A stretch of 64,000 nt of DNA, taken from contig NZ_FCNZ02000016.1 of NCBI RefSeq assembly GCF_001544495.1, positions 62,001 to 126,000 of the forward strand, given 5' to 3'. Below, piece by piece: positions 55,137-62,994 of the stretch (its first letter is position 1; the number at the start of each line of letters is the position of its first letter). The notes under the pieces are model-generated. The model ran no database searches. It saw only the letters and a program-made list of their open reading frames with translations, and was not told the origin of the DNA. This stretch comes from Caballeronia telluris. Lineage in GTDB: Bacteria; Pseudomonadota; Gammaproteobacteria; Burkholderiales; Burkholderiaceae. Both the position numbers and the translations under genes were made by a program.

Positions 55137-56645
55137 ATGAACATCCTGATCGCCGGTTTCCAGCATGAAACCAACACGTTCGCGCCGACCAAGGCCTCGT
55201 ATACGAGCTTCGTTCAAGGCGGGGGATTCCCGCCGATGGTACGCGGCGCCGATGTGCTCGCGCTTCGTAACGTCAACGTTCCGATCGGTGGATTCATCGA
55301 GGCCGCGGAGGCTACCGGCCACGACCTGACGCCGGTGATCTGGGCAGGCGCGAGCGCCTCGGCGCACGTCACGACCGATGCGTTCGAGCGGATTTGCGGC
55401 GAGATCGTCGCGGCCGTCAGCGAAGGCGGATTCGATGCGATCTATCTCGACCTGCACGGCGCGATGGTGACCGAGCAGATCGACGACGGCGAGGGCGAGA
55501 TCCTCGAACGCGTGCGGCGGATCGTCGGCGATCGCATACCGGTGGTGGTCTCGCTGGATCTTCATGCGAACGTGACTCAGCGAATGATCCGGCACGCCAG
55601 CGCGCTGGTGGCATACAGGACTTATCCTCACGTCGACATGGCGGAGACGGGCGAGCGCGCCGCGCAGATTCTCGAACGCCTCGTGTCCGAGCAGCGCCCG
55701 TTGCACTGCGCGTTTCGTCGCGTTCCGTTCCTCATCCCGGTGAACGGCATGTGCACGCTCGTCGCGCCGGCGAACGACATGTATCGCCTGGTGTCTGCAC
55801 TCGAAGACGAGTCCGTGGTATCGGTGTCGTTTGCGCCGGGTTTTCCTGCCGCCGATTTCGCCGAGTGTGGCCCCACGATCTGGGCCTCTTCGTTCAGCAA
55901 GGAAGCGGCGGAACGCGCGGCAGATGCGCTGTATGCAAAGCTCGTCGATGAAGAGTCGCGCTGGGACGTGCCTTTCCTCACACCCGACGAAGCTGCGCTC
56001 GAAGCGATCAGCTTAAGCCGCGCGGCGAGCAAGCCCGTCATCATCGCGGATACGCAGGACAACCCGGGCGTCGGAGGCGATTCGAATACGATGGGCATGG
56101 TGCGGGCGTTGCTGCGTCACGGCGCGAGCGATGCGGCCGTCGGCGTGATCTGGGACGCCGATGCCGCGGCCGCCGCGCATCGGGCGGGCGTCGGCGCGCG
56201 CATCCGGATCGCGCTGGGAGGCCGCTCGGGCGTGCAGGGCGATGCGCCGCTCGAAGCCGTGTTCGAAGTCGAGCATCTTTCGGATGGACGCTTCCGTTTC
56301 GATGGCCCGATGCTCAACGGGATGAAAGGGGAACTGGGACCGGTTGCGTGCTTGCGGATCGAAGGCGTGAGGATCGCGGTGAGCTCGGTGAAGATGCAGG
56401 TCTTCGATCGCAACCTGTTCCGCGTTGCAGGTATCGAACCCGAGCGGATGAAGATACTCGTGAACAAGAGCTCGGTGCATTTCCGGGCGGACTTCGAGGC
56501 GATTGCCGAAGCGATCCTCGTCGCGAAGGCGCCAGGACCGATGGCCGCCGATCCGGCCGATTTGCCGTGGAAACATCTCGATGCGGACATGCGCGTGCGG
56601 CCGATGGGTCAGCCGTTCCGTTCAATGGGCCCCGTCACTGCCTGA
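55137..56645 (+). CDS. M81 family metallopeptidase (MlrC/microcystinase C-like)
   Basis: 502 residues, the typical length for MlrC-like proteins. The N-terminal domain shows the family start NILIAGFQHETNTFAP, then LDLHGAMVTE, VVSLDLHANVT and YRTYPHVDM, which carry the zinc-binding Asp/His residues. The C-terminal domain has DTQDNPGVGGDSNTMGM. MlrC hydrolyses linear peptides or amides late in microcystin degradation; most homologues occur in bacteria with no microcystin exposure and probably cleave other amides. ATG 55137 is chosen over GTG 55128 because of GGAG nine bases upstream. Confidence 0.88.
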   Translation: MNILIAGFQHETNTFAPTKASYTSFVQGGGFPPMVRGADVLALRNVNVPIGGFIEAAEATGHDLTPVIWAGASASAHVTTDAFERICGEIVAAVSEGGFDAIYLDLHGAMVTEQIDDGEGEILERVRRIVGDRIPVVVSLDLHANVTQRMIRHASALVAYRTYPHVDMAETGERAAQILERLVSEQRPLHCAFRRVPFLIPVNGMCTLVAPANDMYRLVSALEDESVVSVSFAPGFPAADFAECGPTIWASSFSKEAAERAADALYAKLVDEESRWDVPFLTPDEAALEAISLSRAASKPVIIADTQDNPGVGGDSNTMGMVRALLRHGASDAAVGVIWDADAAAAAHRAGVGARIRIALGGRSGVQGDAPLEAVFEVEHLSDGRFRFDGPMLNGMKGELGPVACLRIEGVRIAVSSVKMQVFDRNLFRVAGIEPERMKILVNKSSVHFRADFEAIAEAILVAKAPGPMAADPADLPWKHLDADMRVRPMGQPFRSMGPVTA

Positions 56646-56687
56646 ACCCAACCTACCGTTATCGACACATCGAAAAGGAGAATAACC

Positions 56688-57734
56688 ATGCCGGATCAAG
56701 TCAACGCTCGGCGTCGTCGCTTGCTGCAGACGACCGTCGCGGGTATCAGCCTGATGGAACTGGGGTTGAGCGGTCTCGTTCACGCGCAATCGAAGGAGGG
56801 CACGGGCGGCACGAAGCCGGCCACGCCTCGCGCCGGGTTTGCCGCGATCCGTCAGGTGAAGGCCGGCACGCTCGATATCGGCTACGCGGAAGCGGGTCCC
56901 TCGAATGGTCCGGTCGTGATCCTGCTGCACGGATGGCCCTACGACATCTACAGCTTCGCCGAGGTCACGCCGTTGCTTGCAGCCGCTGGATATCGCGTCA
57001 TCGTGCCGTATTTGCGGGGCTACGGATCGACGCGCTTTCTCTCCGCCGATACGCCTCGCAACGGACAGCAGGCGGTCGTCGCCGTCGACATCATCGCGTT
57101 GATGGATGCGCTGAAGATCGACCAGGCCGTGCTCGGCGCCTTCGACTGGGGTGCGCGCACGGCGAACATCATGGCGGCGCTGTGGCCGGAACGATGCAAG
57201 GCGATGGTGTCGGTGAGCGGGTATCTGATCGGCAGTCAGCAGGGCAACAAGGCGCCGCTGCCGCCGCAGGCCGAGCTTGCGTGGTGGTATCAGTTCTACT
57301 TCGCGACCGAGCGCGGCCGTGCGGGCTACGAGGCCAATCGCCACGACTTCAACAAGCTTATCTGGCGTCTCGCCTCGCCGAAATGGAACTTCGACGATGC
57401 GACTTACGATCGCTCGGCTGAATCGTTCAACAATCCGGACCACGTGGCGGTCGTGATCCATAACTATCGCTGGCGGCTGGGGCTCGTCGAGGGCGAGGCG
57501 CAATACGACGCGCTGGAACAGCGTCTGGCGATGGCGCCCACCATCTCCGTTCCGACCATCACGATGGAAGGCGATGCCAACGGCGCGCCGCATCCCGATC
57601 CGGCGATGTACGCAAAGAAGTTTACGGGCAAGTATCTGCATCGGACCATCGGCGGCGGCATCGGGCACAACTTGCCGCAGGAGGCGCCGAAAGCCTTCGC
57701 GGACGCGGTCGTCGACGCGGCGCGCCTTGCGTGA
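56688..57734 (+). CDS. Exported alpha/beta hydrolase with Asp nucleophile (epoxide hydrolase/haloalkane dehalogenase-like)
   Basis: 348 residues. A Tat-type signal (RRRRLLQTTVAGISLMELGL, ending VHAQ) precedes the fold. The oxyanion motif LLHGWPYD is near residue 85, the nucleophile elbow GAFDWGARTA puts Asp153 where serine hydrolases have Ser, and the base His327 lies in GGGIGHNLP. Asp nucleophiles occur in epoxide hydrolases, haloalkane and fluoroacetate dehalogenases. ATG 56688 follows AAAAGGAG; the M81 gene ends 42 bases before, so the same operon is likely. Secretion to the periplasm is predicted from the Tat signal. Confidence 0.86.
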   Translation: MPDQVNARRRRLLQTTVAGISLMELGLSGLVHAQSKEGTGGTKPATPRAGFAAIRQVKAGTLDIGYAEAGPSNGPVVILLHGWPYDIYSFAEVTPLLAAAGYRVIVPYLRGYGSTRFLSADTPRNGQQAVVAVDIIALMDALKIDQAVLGAFDWGARTANIMAALWPERCKAMVSVSGYLIGSQQGNKAPLPPQAELAWWYQFYFATERGRAGYEANRHDFNKLIWRLASPKWNFDDATYDRSAESFNNPDHVAVVIHNYRWRLGLVEGEAQYDALEQRLAMAPTISVPTITMEGDANGAPHPDPAMYAKKFTGKYLHRTIGGGIGHNLPQEAPKAFADAVVDAARLA

Positions 57735-57761
57735 CCGACAGCATCGCGAGCCGCGTATTCG

Positions 57762-58703
57762 TCAGAGGGAAAATCCTTCGGCGAATGCCTGGCGCAGATA
57801 GGCGACGAAGACTGCCACGGCACGCGGCACGTGCGGCGCATAGGGCCGCACCACATAGAGCTGGTCCGCGAATCCGCCGACCGGGCGCCATTCCGGCAGC
57901 AGCGCGATCAGCCGGCCCGAGCGGATCGCGGTCTGCGCCGTGAAATCGGGCAGCAGCGCGATGCCCAGGTCGTCGAGTGCGGCATCTCTCAGTACCTCGC
58001 TGTTGTTGGCCGAGAACGGGCCGTTCACCGTCACCGTGGTGGGACCCGTGCTCGGCTTGCGGCCCGCCTTGCGCTCGAACGACCAGATGCCGGCGTTCAT
58101 GCCGCGCGGATAGAACAGGCAGTCGTGCGCGGCGAGATCGGCGGGCGTCTGCGGCATGCCGCGCCGCTTGATGTACGCGCGCGTGGCGGCGATCACCGAA
58201 CGTGTTTCGCACAGCTTCCACGCGACGTGCGTCTCGGGCACCTGCGCGCTGTGCCGAAGCGCTAGATCGAAGCCTTCGGTCGCGATGGAACTGAGGCGGT
58301 CCGACGCTTCCAGTTGCACGCTGACTTCCGGATTGGCGCGCAGGAATTCGGCCATTCTCGGAACGAGTTGCTGCCGCGCGAACGCCACCGGAGCCGTGAC
58401 CCGCACGAGGCCGCGCGCGACGCCCGCCAACTCGCGGACCGTCGCGAAGCTGGTTGCGATCTGGTCGTACTGCGGCCGCGTGTTCTCGACAAGACGCTGT
58501 CCCGCCTCGGTGAAGCGCACGCTGCGCGTGGTGCGCTGAACGAGTTGAACGCCCGCGACACGCTCCAGTTCCGCGATGCGCTGGCTCATCGCCGCCTTGC
58601 TGACGCCCAGGCGCGCGGCGGCGGCGGTATACGTGCCTTGCTCGGCGAGCACCGTCAGCCAGTGGAGATGCGTCCACAGTCCCTCGATATTTTGCGTATC
58701 CAT
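57762..58703 (-). CDS. LysR-family transcriptional regulator
   Basis: 313 residues. The HTH is in LTVLAEQGTYTAAAARLGV and SKAAMSQRIAELERVAGVQL, followed by a CrgA-type effector domain with LVRVTAPVAFARQQLVP and the FDLALRHS motif. The ATG at 58701-58703 gives the family start. It is divergent from the methylmalonate-semialdehyde dehydrogenase gene across a 107-base gap containing the palindrome ATGATTTCAATCAT, which suggests control of that gene. Confidence 0.9.
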   Translation of the reverse strand: MDTQNIEGLWTHLHWLTVLAEQGTYTAAAARLGVSKAAMSQRIAELERVAGVQLVQRTTRSVRFTEAGQRLVENTRPQYDQIATSFATVRELAGVARGLVRVTAPVAFARQQLVPRMAEFLRANPEVSVQLEASDRLSSIATEGFDLALRHSAQVPETHVAWKLCETRSVIAATRAYIKRRGMPQTPADLAAHDCLFYPRGMNAGIWSFERKAGRKPSTGPTTVTVNGPFSANNSEVLRDAALDDLGIALLPDFTAQTAIRSGRLIALLPEWRPVGGFADQLYVVRPYAPHVPRAVAVFVAYLRQAFAEGFSL

Positions 58704-58728
58704 GTTCGATTGTTCGCTATGGAAAACA

Positions 58729-58742
58729 ATGATTTCAATCAT
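58729..58742. promoter_or_regulatory. Candidate LysR operator upstream of the mmsA-like gene
   Basis: ATGATTTCAATCAT is a perfect palindrome around a TC centre, lying 26 bases before the lysR ATG and 68 bases before the dehydrogenase ATG. CTATG/CATAG just outside extend the symmetry in part. Binding by the adjacent LysR protein is inferred. Confidence 0.5.
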
Positions 58743-58810
58743 AGCGTCTTTGCAGGAAGCGGGGAGCTTCCTACACTTGTGTCACGCCAATCATACATAG
58801 AGGAGTCGAA

Positions 58811-60322
58811 ATGCAAGCCTTCAGCGACAACGCCGACGTCACCCATTTCATTCACGGAGAACCTGTCCGCGGATCGGGGACGCGCACGCAGCCGGTGTTC
58901 AACCCGGCGACGGGCCAGCGCGCGCGCCAGCTTCTGCTGGGCGAGGCGGCCGACGTGGATGCGGCGGTTGCGAGCGCGAAGGCTGCGTTTCCCCAGTGGA
59001 GCGACACGCCTCCCATTCGCCGTGCGCGCGTCATGCTGCGCTTCCTCGAACTGATGAACCGCCATCGCGATGAACTCGCCGCCATCATCACGGCCGAGCA
59101 CGGCAAGGTGTTTTCCGACGCACAGGGCGAAGTTTCGCGCGGCATCGACATCATCGAATTCGCTTGCGGCATTCCGCAGTTGCTTAAGGGCGACTACACG
59201 GAGCAGGTCTCGACCGGCATGGACAACTGGACCGTGCGGCAGGCGCTGGGCGTCGTGGCCGGCATCACGCCGTTCAACTTCCCGTGCATGGTGCCGTGCT
59301 GGATGTTCCCGATCGCGATCGCGGCGGGCAATACGTTCATCCTCAAGCCGAGCGAGCGCGACCCGTCGGCGTCGCTCTTCATGGCGCGCCTGCTGAAGGA
59401 AGCCGGGCTGCCCGACGGCGTCTTCAACGTGGTTCAGGGCGACAAGACGGTCGTCGACGCAATCCTCACGCATCCGGTCATCAAGGCGGTGAGTTTCGTG
59501 GGCTCGACGCCGATCGCCAACTACATCTATGAAACCGGCGCCAAGCACGGCAAGCGCGTGCAGGCGCTCGGCGGCGCGAAGAATCACATGGTCGTGATGC
59601 CGGATGCGGACCTCGATCAGGCGATCGATGCGCTGATCGGCGCGGGCTACGGCTCGGCGGGCGAGCGTTGCATGGCGATCTCGGTGGCGGTGCTGGTCGG
59701 CGATGTCGCGGACAAGATCGTGCCTCGGCTTGCCGAGCGCGCGCGCAGCCTGGTCGTGGGGAACGGCATGGAAGACACGGCGGAGATGGGGCCGATCGTC
59801 ACGCGGCAGGCGCTGGAGCGCATCGAAGGCTACATCGCGATGGGCGTCGACGAAGGGGCGTCGCTGGTCGTGGACGGTCGCGGATTGAAGGTGGCGGGTC
59901 ACGAGGACGGCTTCTTCACGGGCGGCACGCTGTTCGATCATGTGACGCCGGAGATGCGCATCTACAAGGAAGAGATCTTCGGGCCGGTGCTGGCGTGCGT
60001 GCGCGTGAAGGACTTCACGGAAGCGGTCGATCTCGTGAATGCGCATGAATTCGGCAACGGCGTGGCCTGCTATACGCGCGACGGTCACGTGGCGCGCGAA
60101 TTCGGACGCCGCATCGAAGTGGGGATGGTCGGCATCAACGTGCCGATTCCGGTCCCGATGGCGTGGCACGGATTCGGCGGCTGGAAGCGCAGCCTGTTCG
60201 GCGATACGCACGCGTATGGCGAGGAAGGCGTGCGCTTCTACACGAAGCAGAAATCGATCATGCAGCGCTGGCCGGAGAGCACGGAGAAGGGCGCGGAGTT
60301 CGCCATGCCGACGTCGAAATAA
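58811..60322 (+). CDS. mmsA: CoA-acylating methylmalonate-semialdehyde dehydrogenase
   Basis: 503 residues, aldehyde dehydrogenase superfamily of the MmsA/IolA branch. Features: FNPATGQ opening, NAD-binding and fold motifs GITPFNFPCMVPCWMFPIAI and FILKPSERDP, the catalytic GSAGERCMAIS with Cys287, and EEIFGPVLACVR. The PCW and C-M context is typical of MmsA, which uses CoA and releases CO2, giving propionyl-CoA from methylmalonate semialdehyde (valine, thymine, beta-alanine or inositol catabolism). Start ATG 58811 follows GAGGAG. Propionyl-CoA made here could enter the prp cycle encoded in the same window. A terminator lies 25 bases downstream. Confidence 0.92.
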   Translation: MQAFSDNADVTHFIHGEPVRGSGTRTQPVFNPATGQRARQLLLGEAADVDAAVASAKAAFPQWSDTPPIRRARVMLRFLELMNRHRDELAAIITAEHGKVFSDAQGEVSRGIDIIEFACGIPQLLKGDYTEQVSTGMDNWTVRQALGVVAGITPFNFPCMVPCWMFPIAIAAGNTFILKPSERDPSASLFMARLLKEAGLPDGVFNVVQGDKTVVDAILTHPVIKAVSFVGSTPIANYIYETGAKHGKRVQALGGAKNHMVVMPDADLDQAIDALIGAGYGSAGERCMAISVAVLVGDVADKIVPRLAERARSLVVGNGMEDTAEMGPIVTRQALERIEGYIAMGVDEGASLVVDGRGLKVAGHEDGFFTGGTLFDHVTPEMRIYKEEIFGPVLACVRVKDFTEAVDLVNAHEFGNGVACYTRDGHVAREFGRRIEVGMVGINVPIPVPMAWHGFGGWKRSLFGDTHAYGEEGVRFYTKQKSIMQRWPESTEKGAEFAMPTSK

Positions 60323-60346
60323 CGCTGCTGCGGTTTGAGGTCGAGG

Positions 60347-60384
60347 AAGGGCGTCGGGCGAGAAATCGCGCGGCGCCCTTTTTG
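60347..60384 (+). terminator. Probable rho-independent terminator after mmsA
   Basis: AAGGGCG (60347-60353) pairs with CGCCCTT (60374-60380), with partial pairing inside the loop, followed by a run of five T. Confidence 0.6.
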
Positions 60385-60456
60385 CATTGCCGCGCCCGTC
60401 GTTCAAATTGCCTATCCTTCGGTGTATCAGTCTCGAGCGAGAAGGGCACACCAAGC

Positions 60457-61368
60457 ATGCAGCGACAATTCGACGACCTGGTCCTCGGCAGTATCGAACT
60501 GTTTTGCCTTGCGGCCGAACTCGGCAGCTTCACGCTCGCCGCGACATCGGCAAGCGTGACGCCGGCGGCCGTGAGCCGCGCGGTCGCACGCCTCGAGGAG
60601 CGGCTTGGCGTCAGGCTCTTCGTGCGAACGACGCGCCAGATACGCCTCACCGATGCCGGACGCAGCTACTTCGAGCATTGCCGCCAGGCATTGGCCCAGC
60701 TCGTGGACGCCGAGCGGGAAGCGACAGGCCAGCAGACGACACCGGCCGGCGTCCTGCGCATCAGCATGCCGACACCATACGGCCACGGTCGCGTGCTGCC
60801 GCTGATCGCCGAATACCGGATGCGATACCCGGACGTGACCGTCGAAGTGCATCTGAGCAACCGGAACATCGATTTCGCCGAGGAAGGTTTCGATCTCGCG
60901 ATACGCGGGCGCGCGCCCAGGGACTCGGGCCTGATCGCGCGCAAGCTGGAGGATGCCGAGCTTGTCGTCGTCGCGTCGCCGGCGTATCTGAAGCGAGCCG
61001 GCACGCCCATAACGCCCGACGATCTCGCGAGGCACGATTGCATCCAATACGAATTGCCGAGTAACGGCCGGAACATCGCGTGGTCGTTCATGAGGGACGG
61101 CGAGAGCGTCGAGGTGATGACGGGCGGCGGCTATGGCTCGTCGGGCGACGTGCTGGCGGGCGTGACGCTGGCTCGCCACGGCGCCGGGCTGTTTCAGACC
61201 TACCGCTTCACTGTCGCGCAGGATCTGAACGATGGCATGCTGGTGGAAGTCCTACGCGAGTTCGGAGGCTGCACGCGGCCGTTCATCTTGCTGTATCCGC
61301 ATGCGCGACACGTGTCGTCGAGAGTGAGAACGTTTGTGGATTTCCTCATGGAAAAACTGCATGCATGA
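60457..61368 (+). CDS. LysR-family transcriptional regulator
   Basis: 303 residues with HTH FCLAAELGSFTLAATSASV and TPAAVSRAVARLEERLGVRL, then a CrgA-like effector domain (GVLRISMPTPYGHGRVLP, FDLAIRGRAP). ATG 60457 is chosen because the HTH starts soon after; the upstream open frame covers the terminator. It is transcribed in the same direction as mmsA and 52 bases before the nitronate monooxygenase, so it could control either neighbour. Confidence 0.9.
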   Translation: MQRQFDDLVLGSIELFCLAAELGSFTLAATSASVTPAAVSRAVARLEERLGVRLFVRTTRQIRLTDAGRSYFEHCRQALAQLVDAEREATGQQTTPAGVLRISMPTPYGHGRVLPLIAEYRMRYPDVTVEVHLSNRNIDFAEEGFDLAIRGRAPRDSGLIARKLEDAELVVVASPAYLKRAGTPITPDDLARHDCIQYELPSNGRNIAWSFMRDGESVEVMTGGGYGSSGDVLAGVTLARHGAGLFQTYRFTVAQDLNDGMLVEVLREFGGCTRPFILLYPHARHVSSRVRTFVDFLMEKLHA

Positions 61369-61420
61369 ACGCAACGCGTGATTCACGCATGTTCGATCAA
61401 CCCCAATGAAGAGACATGAC

Positions 61421-62521
61421 ATGAACAGTCGTACTGAACACATTCCGCTGTTGCAACGGCTCGGCATCGACAAGCCGATCATCCAGGCGCCGATGGCGGG
61501 CGTGAGCACGCCGGCGCTTGCCGCGGCGGTTTCTAACGCGGGTGGACTCGGCTCGCTCGGCGTGGGCGCAATGAACGCCGAAGGCGCGCGCAAGGTGATT
61601 CGCGAGACGCGTGCGCTCACGGACAAGCCCTTCAACATCAATGTCTTCTGCCACGAACCGGCGGTCCTCGACGAGCCGACCGAGCGCGAATGGCTGAACT
61701 GGCTCAAGCCGCATTTCGACCGCTTCGGCGTTGCCCCGCCCACGACGCTCGGCGAGATCTATACGAGCTTCAAACGCGACGAGGCGATGGTGAAGGTGTT
61801 TCTCGAAGAGAAGCCGCCCATCGTCAGCTTTCACTTCGGACTGCCTTCGCCGCAAGTGATTTCATCGCTGAAGGCTGCGGGAATCAGGCTGCTTGCATCG
61901 GCGACGAACGTTGACGAAGCCACTCAGTTGGCGGATGCCGGAGTCGATGCGATTGTCGCGCAAGGCATCGAAGCGGGCGGCCATCGCGGCATGTTCGATC
62001 GTCAGGCATTCGATGACGGCCTGGGCACGTTCGCCTTGACGCGCTTGCTCGTGCGCAGTGTCGATCTGCCGGTGATCGCCGCCGGCGGCATCATGGATGG
62101 TGCGGGCATCGCGGCGGCGCTCGCGCTCGGTGCGCAGGCTGCGCAACTCGGCACCGCGTTTGTCGCGTGTCCGGAGACGTCGATCGACGACGGATACCGG
62201 CGCGCGATTCTGAGCGATGCCGCGCGTCATACCATCCTCACGTCGGCGATCTCGGGCCGGCCTGCACGCAGCATGGTGAACCGGTTCACCGAGCTGGGGC
62301 GTTCGGTGGGTGCTCCGAAAACGCCGGACTATCCCGTTACCTACGATGCGGGAAAAGCGCTGCACGCGGCCGCCAAGGCGCAGGGTGAGTTCGGCTATGG
62401 CGCGCAATGGGCGGGGCAGGCTGCCTCGCTTGCACGCCACTTGCCAGCCGCCGAACTGATGGCGCAACTCGAAGCGGAGTTCGACGAGTGCGTAAAGGGA
62501 CTACAACGCTTCGGCGCGTAA
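61421..62521 (+). CDS. Nitronate monooxygenase (2-nitropropane dioxygenase family)
   Basis: 366 residues, FMN-dependent TIM barrel. Motifs: PIIQAPMAGVSTPALAAAVS at residues ~18-37, NINVFCHEP, the signature QGIEAGGHRG with the catalytic His, and IIAAGGIMDGAGIAAALALGA for FMN phosphate binding. It oxidises alkyl nitronates (including toxic propionate-3-nitronate) with O2. The start is ATG 61421, with GAAGAG eight bases upstream; ATG 61406 lacks one. The adjacent LysR gene may regulate it. No flavin reductase is needed. Confidence 0.88.
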   Translation: MNSRTEHIPLLQRLGIDKPIIQAPMAGVSTPALAAAVSNAGGLGSLGVGAMNAEGARKVIRETRALTDKPFNINVFCHEPAVLDEPTEREWLNWLKPHFDRFGVAPPTTLGEIYTSFKRDEAMVKVFLEEKPPIVSFHFGLPSPQVISSLKAAGIRLLASATNVDEATQLADAGVDAIVAQGIEAGGHRGMFDRQAFDDGLGTFALTRLLVRSVDLPVIAAGGIMDGAGIAAALALGAQAAQLGTAFVACPETSIDDGYRRAILSDAARHTILTSAISGRPARSMVNRFTELGRSVGAPKTPDYPVTYDAGKALHAAAKAQGEFGYGAQWAGQAASLARHLPAAELMAQLEAEFDECVKGLQRFGA

Positions 62522-62994
62522 TGCCGTTCGGGTGACGTTGCCAAGGGAGTGACTTGTTTGCTCCGGCAACATGTCACTTGAAGCGAGCGAAAGGCGAATT
62601 CTCCGGCATTTGCCGCCATTGGCGGGAATGAACGGCCATACGAATTCGCCGTAACTTCTATTCCTCTGACTTAATTAACAAAATCGCGCTCCGATTCGGA
62701 AATGGCGTTTCGCCAGCCTTGCGAACGATTTTCTCGTGAAATTATTTCCGACAGAATATCTAAATACTTAAAAACAGCGCTTTTTACCGCGTAATTTATG
62801 CCGTTTTCAGTCTAATCAATAATATGATTAGGAATATCTGGTGACGTTTTCCAATGTCGTTAGGAGTATTTTCCTTCATACATATGAGTTAAAGGCAATT
62901 GTTTCTATCTTCAAAGAGTTACATTGTGTTACGCGTGCGGTAGTTTATTCCAAAATATACTCATGCCTTCTGAGTACTAACGCACATACTACCG
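62522..62994. other. AT-rich intergenic control region
   Basis: 473 bases between the nitronate monooxygenase stop and the next ATG. The first ~110 bases have normal composition; from about 62640 to 62990 the sequence is clearly AT-rich compared with the rest of the window. It holds a perfect 20-bp inverted repeat at 62812-62831 and a TATACT hexamer near 62957. No -35 partner, no small gene and no RNA motif could be supported. Confidence 0.6.
62812..62831. promoter_or_regulatory. Perfect palindrome, candidate operator
   Basis: CTAATCA and TGATTAG surround the 6-base centre ATAATA. It lies ~165 bases upstream of the lipoprotein start in AT-rich DNA. A dimeric regulator site is the simplest reading; the protein is unknown. 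Confidence 0.45.
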
